DNA of 64,000 nt from NCBI GenBank assembly GCA_963995505.1, contig OZ023181.1, positions 24,672,366 through 24,736,365 on the forward strand. The letters run 5' to 3'. This stretch comes from Hypericum androsaemum. Lineage: Eukaryota; Streptophyta; Magnoliopsida; Malpighiales; Hypericaceae. The notes under the pieces were generated by a model that was not told where the DNA came from, did no database searches, and was given only the letters and a program-made list of their open reading frames with translations. A program made the translations under genes and the position numbers. Of this stretch, positions 21,765-31,924 are shown piece by piece; positions within the stretch are counted from its first letter, which is position 1; each line of letters begins with the position of its first letter.

Positions 21765-23459
21765 TCACTTGGAGCCAGCCCCCAAGCTCGAGCTTCTGAG
21801 CTTGCTTGGCCTATTCTCTCCAACCTCCATCGAACTCCAACTAGCAAGTCCACCTGCTGAAGCAAACTTGTGACCAATAGAAGCGCTCTCTATTTTTTGG
21901 TCAACCCCATGCTCCGCAACCTCGAACTGCTTCTCCGCTGGACCTTCTTGCCTCATACCAATGCTACATGCCATAGCATACAAAGGGCAACTTTTTGTTC
22001 CACCAAGTAGAACCCTCGACATGCCACGAACTCTACCGTTCGGCCTTGAGTGAGATACCTGATTCGTCCGTAGTGCGACCAACGGCTTCGCATTCCCCAT
22101 GCAAAACCTACCCAACACCTTTGACGTGCACGTCCTTTTAGACAACCATAGCGGAAACTTGCTAACTTTGTCTTTGCGAATCTCAACTCTACTCAAACCA
22201 TTCATGTCAAGCTTTTGCTCCATCACACAAGAGCTTTTCTCCCTTCTAACAGAACCCAACGAGGTGACTCCACCTACAACCGTGTTCCCCACTAACCTGT
22301 AGGTGTTTCTAGCATTCCTTTCACCCTTCATCACCACCACAGCATCCTTCTCCACCTCCATTAGCCCGCCTACAACATTATAGTTGTACCCACTATAATC
22401 CAAGGCTCCTAACGAGATCAAATTCCTCTCCAACTTTGGAACATGCCTAACCCCACACAATTTTCTCTCAACACCATCCCATATCTTAATTCGGATATCA
22501 CCTATGCCAGCAATTCTACAAGTAGAACCATCACCCATAGTCACCATACCTGAATCAATGAACTTGTAGGTGTCGAACCACCCTCTCTTGGGCGTCATGT
22601 GGAAAGAGCAAGCACTATCCAAAATCCAGGAAACAGAATGCTTTGGACTTGACAAAACAGAAAGAAGATCACCATCTGACCCGTCCGAATGTGAGGCCAC
22701 ATTCACGGAACCTGATCCTTTTTCCTCGCGATCCCGAGTTCTTCTTGGACAATCCTTCTTCACGTGCCCTTTTTCTCCGCACTCGAAGCAATTTCCCTTG
22801 AACCTCCTTGACCACGACTTGGATCCCTTCCCGTCTTTTGCTCCACTACGATTACCATGGCTACCCCTCACAACCAGCCCTTCTGCTTGTTCATCGCCAT
22901 TTTTTCTTCTTTGATGAAACCCTAGCAGAGCACTTGTGATATCTTCCAACACCAGGGACTCCTTTCCCCAAGTTAGAGTTGTAACCAAATTTTCGTAGGA
23001 GCCAGGTAAAGAATTCAGCAGCAACAATGCCTTGTCTTCTTCCTCGAACTTCACATCAACCTTTCTCAAGTCACTCACAAGTTGACTGAAACCATTAATG
23101 TGCTGGCTCAAATCCGAGCCCTCATTCATCTTGAGCTCGTACAATCTTTGCTTAAGATAAAGCTTGTTCGACAAAGACTTAGACATATACCTTGCCTCCA
23201 ATTTCTTCCATACCTCAGCTGGTGACTCCTCATCCATGACGTGAAACATCACATCATCCGCCAAGCACAAGCGAATTGTCGCCACCGCCTTGGCCCCCAT
23301 CTCCTTCCACTCTTGCTCCTCCATCTTCTCGGACTTCTTCTCCGAGAGCGCGATGACCATCCCTTGTTGCACGAGGAGATCCTTGACACGCCTTTGCCAT
23401 AACCCGAAATTCGAAGAACCATCGAATTTCACAAGAGCAAACTTCACGCCGTCCGTCAT
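21765..23459 (-). CDS. copia gag-protease protein (564 aa), no polymerase
   Basis: Uninterrupted frame from ATG at 23459. Domains in order: an N-terminal gag region (FDGSSNFGLWQRRVKDLL; LNSLPGSYENLVTTLTWG), a CCHC zinc knuckle CFECGEKGHVKKDC for RNA binding, then an aspartic protease start WILDSACSFHM and HVPKLERNLISLG, usual in copia polyproteins. After that the sequence leaves the copia pattern: no integrase His-Cys zinc finger, no DDE core, no reverse transcriptase. The last about 170 residues are not recognised and may come from out-of-frame reading past a deletion. The open frame suggests either youth or selection for the gag function. Confidence 0.85.
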   Translation of the reverse strand: MTDGVKFALVKFDGSSNFGLWQRRVKDLLVQQGMVIALSEKKSEKMEEQEWKEMGAKAVATIRLCLADDVMFHVMDEESPAEVWKKLEARYMSKSLSNKLYLKQRLYELKMNEGSDLSQHINGFSQLVSDLRKVDVKFEEEDKALLLLNSLPGSYENLVTTLTWGKESLVLEDITSALLGFHQRRKNGDEQAEGLVVRGSHGNRSGAKDGKGSKSWSRRFKGNCFECGEKGHVKKDCPRRTRDREEKGSGSVNVASHSDGSDGDLLSVLSSPKHSVSWILDSACSFHMTPKRGWFDTYKFIDSGMVTMGDGSTCRIAGIGDIRIKIWDGVERKLCGVRHVPKLERNLISLGALDYSGYNYNVVGGLMEVEKDAVVVMKGERNARNTYRLVGNTVVGGVTSLGSVRREKSSCVMEQKLDMNGLSRVEIRKDKVSKFPLWLSKRTCTSKVLGRFCMGNAKPLVALRTNQVSHSRPNGRVRGMSRVLLGGTKSCPLYAMACSIGMRQEGPAEKQFEVAEHGVDQKIESASIGHKFASAGGLASWSSMEVGENRPSKLRSSSLGAGSK

Positions 23460-23485
23460 CCTCCAACCCAAGCTTTGATACCAAT

Positions 23486-23767
23486 TGTTAGGAATTCAGC
23501 AACTAGAGAACAAGATCGCACAAAGAACACGGAACAAGAGAATTACGTGGTTCGGCCTAATGCCTACGTCCACGGTGAGAAAGGAGAACTTTTATTGATG
23601 GATCCGAGTCACAAAGCTATACAAAACCTTAGGGTAACATGTCTTTATATAGAGACAAACCCTTGATGTACAAGTAACATATCTAGGTCTAATTAGGAGT
23701 CCAGAATCTAGTCAGAATAGGAATAGGAATAGGAAATAAGTCTTTCCTATTTCTCGCCATCCCAACA
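23486..23767 (-). repeat. copia 5' LTR
   Basis: 282 bp, TG...CA on the minus strand, followed inward by the tRNA-Met primer-binding site. Confidence 0.92.
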
Positions 23768-23772
23768 AGTTC

Positions 23773-23812
23773 AATATTTTCCTGTAAATAGAGATGACAA
23801 ACTCATACAAAC

Positions 23813-23866
<54 letters not shown>

Positions 23867-24104
23867 TGAATCGTACTTATAGTCGTCGAAAATTGTCTAA
23901 CCTTGTATATAAAATGACTCTTACAATAATATTTTGAACATTCGTAAAAATTAAACTCAAAACTTCCAAATCCAATTTTTTCACTATTTCGACTAACTCG
24001 TATTAGTTAAACACCCACTATATATTAACCATACATGGAAGCCAAAATAAAAGGGAAACAATCTACCAAAGCAAAAAAAACATTAGTCCCATTTTCCATC
24101 ATCC
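23773..24104. other. UGT-4 upstream region with (TA)n
   Basis: Non-coding. A pure TA run occupies about 23818-23862. The rest is AT-rich and probably contains the UGT-4 promoter, but no single TATA box can be chosen. Confidence 0.6.
23818..23862. repeat. (TA)n microsatellite
   Basis: About 22 TA units without interruption, roughly 245 bp before the UGT-4 start. Confidence 0.95.
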
Positions 24105-26604
24105 ATGGAGAGCCAAGGAGGAGGAGAATCCCGCAGGCAAAACAAGAAAGGGAAGAGGCTAATCCTCTTCCCACTACCGCTACAAGGCCACATAAACCCT
24201 ATGCTCCAGCTGGCATCCATCCTCCATGGAAGAGGCTTCTCCATCACCATCATCCACACCAACTTCAACTCCCCAACCCCATCCAACTACCCCCACTTCA
24301 CCTTCCACCCAATCCCACAGGGCATCTCCGTCTCGGACATCAACCACTGGTTCTCCAGAGACCTCACCGCTCCCCTCATCCACCTTAACGTCACCTGCGA
24401 GAAGCCGTTCAGGGAGGCCCTGGCTAAGTGGGTTTCTCCTAAGGAGAGTGTTGGCTGCCTTATAACGGACGCCGCTTGGTATTTCAGTCAGGAAGTGGCT
24501 GATCGTGTTGGGATCCCCAGGGTTGTTCTGAGGACTAGTAATGTGTCTACTTTCATCGTTTATGACGCCTTGCCGCTCCTGCGGGATCAGGGCTACTTGC
24601 CCATCAAAGGTAATTGGACACTCGTATCTCTTGTTTAAACGATAATAACTTCTTACGAGTTGATCCGGTGTTAATTAATTTACGTTTATTGGGTTACTAC
24701 CTTGTTTATTTCTTTAAAGGGTTCTCCCATGCATGCCTTATTTATTTGCTTAATCGGGTTGAAACGATAAATTGTGAGTCAGGTTAATGGCAAGTAATTA
24801 ATTGAGGTACAACCTCTGAGGCTATACATATAAGGAAGTCCTAATAATGGATCGGTGGATCCGACTCCAAAGAGAAAAAATAATCTGAATTACTATAAAC
24901 TTGGGACCAATTTTTGTTGTTGATAAACTTCGAATCGTTCGTTGGTATCAAGAAGAGCAACAAAACAAACCTACATGTCGCGTCAATTATGACAGTTTGG
25001 GAAATAATATTTTTTTGTCTGAGTACGTTATCTTCTTGTCCTTCTATCATTCTTACAATAATAGTAGTCCTTTATTTGCTTCCTAGTCCTTACAATTCGC
25101 ATCTGTCGCACGGACGTTGTTTTTTTCTTCTTCTTGATAAATGGATGAAATATATTATTTTCCCGTGATAAAAAGTCAATAAGCATATATCATGATTGTA
25201 TAACTGTCTGAGAAGGGTATGTTAGGAAAAATATGTGAAAGTACATCATGAGTAATATCTCAAAATTTCTAGCAAATAAATAGCATATTCACTGTTCTTG
25301 ACCGATCCGCACACTAACTGACGTGGTTAAGTTCACACAAATATGTTAATCTCTACAAAACATCTTTCAACGAATTGTCTGATAACTTTTTTTCCAATGA
25401 ATACATATATTCTAACGATCTTTAGATACATGGAATAACTTAAACTTTGGTGTCTTCTCTATTCGTTCAGATACCCAACTAGAAGAGCCAGTTCAAGGCT
25501 TTCCACCCCTCAGGGTGAAAGATCTTCCAGAGATGAAGCCCATCGAGAACCCAGAGGACTACTCTTCCTTGATATCCAGCATGTTAGCAAGCATCAAGGC
25601 CTCCTCTGGCCTCGTATACAATTCCTGTCAAGACTTGGAACAAGATGCACTCAACAAATGCAACGAGGTATTCCGAACGATCACAATAACTCGTTATATT
25701 CGACGGTTAAGATTTTAACGTTATATAGATTATGACATATCATATAACGTTTTATTAATATGCTGTAACTATCGTGAAATTATTCAGGTGTTCCCGGGTG
25801 TCCCAATCTTCCACATAGGCCCATTTCACAAGCACTTCCAGGCCGAATCATCGAGCAACAGCCTGTTCGAGGCAGACCAAAGCTCCACCTCCTGGCTAGA
25901 TACCCAGGAGTCCAAGTCTGTGCTCTACGTGAGCTTCGGTAGCCTTGCAGCTACAACTGAGGCACACTTCCTGGAGATTGCTTGGGCCTTGAAGAATAGC
26001 AACCAGCCATTTCTGTGGGTGGTCCGGCCTGGATCGGTCCACGGCTCGGACTGGCTCGGACCACTCCCAGATGGGTTCAACCAAGCGACGGCCGAGACAG
26101 GCTGGATCGTGAAATGGGCCCCTCAGGAGAAGGTACTGGCTCATCCTGCCATTGGAGGGTTTTGGACCCATTGCGGTTGGAACTCTGTATTGGAGAGTGT
26201 AAGCGAGGGCGTTCCAATGATATGTCACCCTTCTTTCGGTGACCAGATGATCAATGCAAGGTACAGAAGCCGAACATAAATTTTTCCCTTTAATTATTTT
26301 TTTTTTAACTTTGTAGTAGTTGGAATTTGTTTTACATGTATACTGCATCTACTAACCAAATTTTCTAACTCGGCCATTCGAAAGGTATGTGAGTGATGTT
26401 TGGCGAATTGGGGTGCACCTCGAGAATAAACTGGAGAAGAGGGAGATAGAAGCTGTGATTAGGAGATTAATGGTGGAGAAGGAGGGAGAAGAAATTAGGG
26501 ACAGAGTTGTGTCTTTGAAATGGAAGCTTGGTGTTTGTTTGAAGCGAGGAGGATCTTCTTATCAATCTTTGGATAGCTTGGTTAGTCACATCATGTCTTT
26601 CTGA
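24105..26604 (+). CDS. UGT-4, divergent UGT76-like UDP-glycosyltransferase (4 exons, 464 aa)
   Basis: Exons 24105-24609, 25471-25667, 25788-26260 and 26385-26604 join to 464 codons plus stop. Catalytic His29 is in [13 protein letters not shown], the Asp in CLITDAAW, and the PSPG box is [20 protein letters not shown] with GWNS, ending PSFGDQ. The first intron is at the standard UGT76 site (phase 1). Two more introns are at sites not used by UGT-1 to UGT-3: after CNE (phase 0) and within the Arg of NARYVSDVW (124 bp). HCGWNS in place of HNGWNS and many substitutions make it an older paralogue. Predicted cytosolic glucosyltransferase, acceptor unknown. Confidence 0.87.
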
Positions 26605-26871
26605 TTCTTCACTGAAGTCCCTGGTTGGAGATGTGCAATGTACTGGTCAAATTGTTGTTTTTCCAAATGATGAATGAGTCTCCTTTCAAATCTTAAGTTA
26701 TTATAATTATTAGGCTAGATATGATTTTTGATAGTTTAGTGACATCAAAATGGTCCAAATGGTACATAACGCTAATGTATCACATCTCTTCGAAGTTAAA
26801 CGCGCTTTTACAAGAATACTACTAGGATGACGAATTCCTGAAAAGTCCTCGTGTTGCACCGATATTGTAAC
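26605..26871. other. 267-bp convergent 3' spacer between UGT-4 and UGT-5
   Basis: The stops of UGT-4 (plus) and UGT-5 (minus) face each other across this short AT-rich spacer. Both 3' UTRs must fit or overlap here. Confidence 0.7.
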
Positions 26872-28497
26872 TCAAAACTCACTGGATGCCCTATTAGCCA
26901 ACAATCTTATATCCTCAACCAAATTGTCTAAGTTACAATAAGATGATCCACCTTCACTCACACTTGCTTTTGCCAATTCAGCCATTCTAGTAGCTGACAT
27001 GAAGAACTCATCCCTCTTCTCCACCATCAAACACTTGACCATTTCCTCAACAACCACTCTATCATACAAACACTTCATGTCCAGTCCAAGCTTCCAAACT
27101 TGGCCCACGAATCGACTGATGATCAGCTGGTCGGCGAAATAAGGCCAGCAAATCATAGGCACGCCGGTGGCTATACTCTCCATGGTCGAGTTCCATCCGC
27201 TATGAGTTAGGAATCCTCCAATGGCGTTGTGGGCTAAAACCTCTTCCTGTGGTGCCCACTCCACAATCCTCCCTCTCTCTTTGGTCCCCTCACTTAGCTC
27301 CTCAGGAATCTCTCCCAATTCACCATCCTTACAAGAGTCGGGCCTTCTAGCCCACAAGAACCTCTGTTTACTATTGACAAGTCCATACCAAAACTCCATG
27401 AGCTGGTCCTTCGTCAAGGTCGTAGTGCTTCCGAAACTCACATAGACCACGGACCGCAAAGGCTGGTCATCCAGCCAAGCAATGCAACTCTTGTCCATCT
27501 TCCACATGCCATTAGGAGACACCTTAACAGAGGAAAAAGAGAAAATCATAACCTTTGAATATAAGCAATCATATAAATTTGGTCGGGTTCACACCTGGCT
27601 TATGTATGACCCATGATGCTTCCCTCGGAGTTTTATCCTTTCTTTCAAGTGCTCGTGGAGGGGGCCGAGAGTGTAGATTTTCGGACAACGAGTGCTTCTT
27701 CTCATCACAGACAAAAGTGGGCCGTCCAAGTCCTCAAACGTGTTCAAGACAAGCGCTTGGGATTCTGAGATTCTCCGCGTCTCCCTTGCCAACGCATGGA
27801 GAGATGGGTCGTCCTCGTGTCTCACGGACCGGTTAAATATCGGAAAATCTCGAACTCGGAGGATGGTTTCCATGCCTGCAACTTTCGTTATGGGACGGTC
27901 CATGTCCGAGCTTTCTGCTTCCAATTCAATCCCAAAGCCAAGTGTTCAACTTTTGGAGTAGTTAATTACGAAAAAAATATCAACTGTCCAAATTATAGAA
28001 ATACCTGTGACCGATAGTTCTCCGGCTTGGACAACCTCGGAAAAATTGAAGAAGGCCCAAACGGAGCAAGGGCTATGGGTGTGGAACTGAAAGATCGGAA
28101 TCCCAACCTCGAGAGCGACGTGGAGGACGAACCCCATCACCCCATCGGCCACTACACAATCCACAGGCGACTCCAACAGCATTTCTCTAAGTATCGGCCT
28201 GCTCCTCAGCTTCATGGACTCGTACACCTCCAGGCCACCGAAGTTCGTCCCGTGGTGGTCGGACGGAAGCCCGTCGGAGATTGTCCCGAGACGGAAGGTT
28301 TCGGGGTAGGAGCCGGCGTCGGCTTCGAACATGTTCTTGTGGACGTGCTCGGTGTTGAGGAAGGTGATGGTGAGGCCAGAGAGGTTTAGGAGCTGGGCTA
28401 GCCTTAGCATGGAGGTGACGTGGCCTATTGCTGGGAATGGGATGGCTAGCACGTGAGGAGGACGTGGAGGAGACGAAGTTGGAGGAGTTTCCGCCAT
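26872..28497 (-). CDS. UGT-5, UGT709-like UDP-glycosyltransferase (3 exons, 488 aa)
   Basis: Exons on the minus strand 28497-28005, 27917-27595 and 27522-26872 join to 488 codons plus stop. Catalytic His26 lies in IPFPAIGHVTSML, the Asp in DCVVADGVMGF, and the PSPG box is WAPQEEVLAH, GGFLTHSGWNS, ending WPYFADQ. RLAQLLNLSGL, TFLNTEH and SDGLPSDH resemble UGT709-type enzymes, some of which act on iridoid acids (7-deoxyloganetic acid glucosyltransferase). That substrate is family context only. The last intron (72 bp, phase 0, after YISQ) is absent from UGT-6. The acceptor before exon 2 has a weak pyrimidine tract. Confidence 0.82.
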
Positions 28498-28734
28498 TGT
28501 TTCACTGTCCGAGGATTAAATCACAGTTATAATTTAATTTTTTTTTTTTGAGATTTAAATTATTTCTACAATTTCGAATCTTAAACGGTCATATGATTCG
28601 ATCCTCTCACCTCATACTTAAGAACTGATGCCGTATTCACCAGATCATACATAAGTTGGTTAAAATTTTCAGTATGGTGCCCAATAATTGTGTGGCGTCC
28701 GTTTGTCGTTTCCTGGCATCGTCCATTTATAAAA
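28498..28734. promoter_or_regulatory. UGT-5 upstream region, cut short by a TIR element
   Basis: Only 237 bp separate the UGT-5 ATG (28497) from the transposon that starts at 28735. A promoter must lie here or inside the transposon. It is AT-rich; no box can be chosen with confidence. Confidence 0.35.
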
Positions 28735-29109
28735 GGAAAAAGTACACTAAAGTATCCTGTAATTTCACCGATTATCACTTGGGTACCCTGTAGTTTTAGA
28801 ACCGTAAAATAGGTCCAACTTATTTCAATTTTTATCACGTACCGGTCCCGAGCTCCGGTCCGCTTTTTTTTGGGAGAACGGCGTCATTTTATGGCTGACG
28901 TGGACTGCCACGTGGCTTAGACTAGGATTACTCGATGCTGATGTGTCAGGGGTAAATTACCAAATTAGTACCTAATTAAAAAATCATGAAAATACCAAAA
29001 TCCGCTGGCGGGGGGAATTGAACTTGGGTTTTCTTGTTCAAACGTAAACATCATCACCAACTATGCTACACGATTTAGGTGCTATTTGGATGCAGTTTCA
29101 AAATTTATA

Positions 29110-30043
29110 GGGAAAAGTCCACTTTCGTACCCTGTGGTATCGACCAAAATCACTTTAGTACCATGTGGTAAAAAACCGATCAATCGAGTCATACTTATTC
29201 CAATTAACATCAAAAAGGGCCTCGGGCAGCTGCCCGGAGCTGCCCGAACCTACCCGCCCGCTGCCCGGGCCACGTGGTCAGCCACGTCACCAAGAGGAGG
29301 AGGAGGAGGCGGGGAGGAGGAGGAGGAGGAGGAGGAGGAGGAGGAGGGGGACGCGGGGAGGAGGAGGAGGAGGAGGAGGACGCGGGGAGGAGGAGGAGAG
29401 GAGGAGGGGGGCGCGGGGGAGGAGGGGGAAGCGGGGAGGAGGAGGACGCGGAGGAGGAGGGCAACGTGGGGAGGAGGAGGAGAGGAGGAGGAGGGAGACG
29501 CGGAGGAGGAGGACGCGGAGGAGGAGGAGGAGGAGGAGGACGCGGAGGAGGAGGGGGACGCGGGGAGGAGGAGGACGCGGGGAGGAGGAGGACGCGGAGG
29601 AGGAGGGGGATGCGGGGAGGAGGAGGAGAGGAGGAGAAGGAGGAGGAGGAGGGGAGGAGGAGGAACGCGGAGGAGGAGGAGGCGGAGGAGGAGGAGGAGG
29701 AGGAGGGGGATGCGGGGAGGAGGAGGAGAGGAGGAGGAGGAGGAGGAGGGGAGGAGGAGGAGGAGGAGGAATGCGGAGGAGGAGGAGGCGGAGGAGGAGG
29801 AGAAGGAGGAGGGGAGGAGGAGGAGGAGGAATTGGTGACGTGGCGCCACGTCACCAAAATTGGTGACGTGGCTGACCACGTGGCCCGGGCAGCGGGCGGG
29901 TAGGTTCGGGCAGCTCCAGGCAGCTGCCCGAGGCCCTTTTTGATGTTAATTGGAATAAGTATGACTCGATTGATCAGTTTTTTACCACAGGGTACTATAG
30001 TGATTTTGGTCGATACCACAGGGTACGAAAGTGGACTTTTCCC
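29110..30043. mobile_element. Nested TIR element with a purine-rich core
   Basis: 934 bp starting GGGAAAAGTCCACTTTCGTA and ending with its exact reverse complement, flanked by a 9-bp duplication AAATTTATA (29101-29109, 30044-30052). The arms, about 180 bp, are nearly perfect inverted repeats with GC-rich blocks (CGGGCAGCTGCCCGGAGCTG; GACGTGGC). Between them lies about 545 bp of GGA/GAG repeat. It inserted into the older element at 28735-30809. Confidence 0.9.
29291..29834 (+). repeat. GGA/GAG/GCG imperfect trinucleotide repeat, about 545 bp
   Basis: Almost pure purine on the plus strand, with regular GCG interruptions (GGACGCGGRGGAGG). It is open in many frames by composition only. Such strand asymmetry is known to favour triplex or G-rich structures. 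Confidence 0.95.
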
Positions 30044-30850
30044 AAATTTATATATTAATTCATCTTCTTTCTCCGGACTTCATCTTCTCCAACTCCATGA
30101 AACCACATCGAGAAAATCAAAGATTTGAATTAACATTGAAAACGAAATATCCAATCTGTACTAATCGGCCTCATCTTCTCCTACCTACTCGCGAAGCTCA
30201 TCTCCATCGTTATTTCCTTCAAAAATGACACTTCTCCCTCTCTAGGAGCTACCCTGGCGCTGCCGGAACCCCAGCCTCCCCCCACCACCGCACACAGCAG
30301 CGACCGGAACTATGAAGGCTATGGAGACAGCGACGGCGAAAGCGAAGACTAGGAGGGCGTGGAGAGAACGGAGCTCGAAGAGGCATTTCTGGAGAAGATG
30401 AGTCAGGAGGAAGAAGGAGCACGTCTTATAAATTCATTATATTAATTTTATGGTGCGTTTGATCAATAACTTGTTGCAGCCTAGTTGGTGATGATGTCGG
30501 GGTTGCAACCAAAAGACCCGAGTTCAATTCCCCCTGCCAGCGAATTTTGATATTTTCATAATTTTTTAATTAGGTACTAATTTGGTAATTTACCCCCGAC
30601 ACATCAGCATAGAGTAATCCTAGTCTAAGCCACGTGGCAGTCCACGTCAGCCACAAAACGACGCCGTTCTCCAAAAAAAAGTGGACCGGAGCTCGAGACC
30701 GGCCCGTGATAAAAATTGAAATAAGTTGGACCTGTTTTACGGTTCTAAAACCATAGGGTACCCAAGTGATAATCGGTGAAACTACAGGGTACTTTAGTAT
30801 ACTTTTCTCTTTATAAAATTAAAAGAGTACTTCACGTGGTATGTATGGGG

Positions 30851-31135
30851 ATGGATTTGGTGGGGATTGGGATAGTCCCCAGGGGATTAATTCAAACTAA
30901 TATCGCTATACATGCAAACTAATATCACTTCGCATGCAAGCCAATATCATTTCATAAGTAAACCAGCGTCTTCTAAACCAATATTACTTCTCATACAAAC
31001 CAATATCACTTCAAATGCAAACCAATAATACTTGATAGGTTATTGACCATCAGATTTAAAGATAATCAAATCTGACGGCCCAAAATGTAGTCCCTACCTA
31101 TGGACAAATTTTTTTTAGTCTCCACTCAATCCGGT
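30851..31135 (-). mobile_element. MITE, inverted relative of the UGT-3 intron element
   Basis: The ends GGATTTGGTGGGGATTGGGA and, reversed, CCGGATTGAGTGGAGACTAA match the element at 17880-18420 in opposite orientation. It has CCAATATCAC subrepeats and GATTTAAAGATAATCAAATC. Single copy of the inner block here. Target duplication not resolved. Confidence 0.65.
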
Positions 31136-31924
31136 CTCGCTATTGGAGGATTTAAGATTTGATTTAAATTTTTTCTCTCTCTTAATCCATACCTAATCGC
31201 TGCTCTTTGATTCCTTCCCGATGACTATCGGGCCGAGTGGTTAACCGTTTTTTTTTACAACTAAAATTTAATTTATTCAAAAAATAAATGCTAAATTATT
31301 ATTAAGCTTACAATTTGTTAAATCATTTAGTACTCGTGAAAAAATATCTTCTAAAGAAGCAAAATATAATCGTCTATTGAAAAAGCCATGCTAATTAGAT
31401 ATAAATTATCTTGAGATTAATCAATAGAAAATTTCATCCTGATTTCGCTGACCTTGATCGGGAGTTTTTTGCGCCGGGTAATTCTTCGTAGTTGGGTGGC
31501 CATAGTCTAATTCTGGCCCGCTTGGCCCAATTTCAGCATCCTCTTTAGCTACTCCCGGCCTACCCTCACTGTCTGGCCCAACCTCTTCATCATGACCCGC
31601 TTCCTCCTTTTGATCATCCCTTCGCGGCCCACTCCGATGATAATGGGCTTGTTCTTTGTTGAAGCCCGTTTTCTCTTCTTCCCCAGGGCCAGGCCTCGTT
31701 AATCATTCCAGAAGCGACGTTGTCCTTTTAACAGATTAAAATTCATAATCTCTTCTTGCTGTGGTTTTCCACAACTCACTTTTTAGTTTTTTTAACTTTT
31801 TATGCGACACAACGAACAAAAACACATGAAATTTATGTATTTGAAATAATATCTGAATAAAAAACATAAATCATTATTCCATCTTCTACCAGAGCAGTTT
31901 AATTCCATTGTAGTCACCAAGAAG
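31136..31924 (-). other. Spacer with a possible retroelement ORF remnant
   Basis: On the minus strand, about 31705 to 31435 is open and encodes a hydrophilic stretch rich in Gly-Pro pairs and acidic residues (GPGEEEKTG, EVGPDSEGRPG). This resembles linker regions of LINE ORF1 or gag proteins but has no diagnostic motif. The rest is AT-rich and includes the UGT-6 3' flank. Confidence 0.3.

Larger units (their letters stand above)
21281..23767 (-). mobile_element. Non-autonomous Ty1/copia retrotransposon, 2.5 kb
   Basis: Two 282-bp LTRs (21281-21562, 23486-23767) differ at only about three positions. A 5-bp duplication AGTTC flanks it (21276-21280, 23768-23772). On the minus strand the primer-binding site TTGGTATCAAAGC (plus 23472-23484) fits tRNA-Met, and a purine tract AAGGTGGAGAT precedes the 3' LTR. 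Only gag and protease are encoded; integrase, reverse transcriptase and RNase H are missing. The first base of the left LTR is G where the right copy has T. A young element that would need another copia element for mobility. Confidence 0.92.
28735..30809. mobile_element. Mutator-like TIR element with a nested element, upstream of UGT-5
   Basis: The ends GGAAAAAGTACACTAAAGTA and, reversed, GAGAAAAGTATACTAAAGTA are flanked by the 9-bp duplication TTTATAAAA (28726-28734, 30810-30818). Arms of over 300 bp match the element at 7030-8072, including GTCCAACTTATTTCAA and ACGGCGTC. tRNA-like A box CAGCCTAGTTGG (30477-30488) and B box AGTTCAATTCC (30520-30530) are in the right arm, with an inverted counterpart in the left arm near 28995-29070. 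A second element (29110-30043) sits inside. No transposase. Confidence 0.87.

Noticed and set aside
29086..30019. Several overlapping long open frames on both strands (200-270 codons)
   Set aside because: They arise from the GGA/GAG repeat and encode only Glu/Gly/Arg or Ser/Pro runs.
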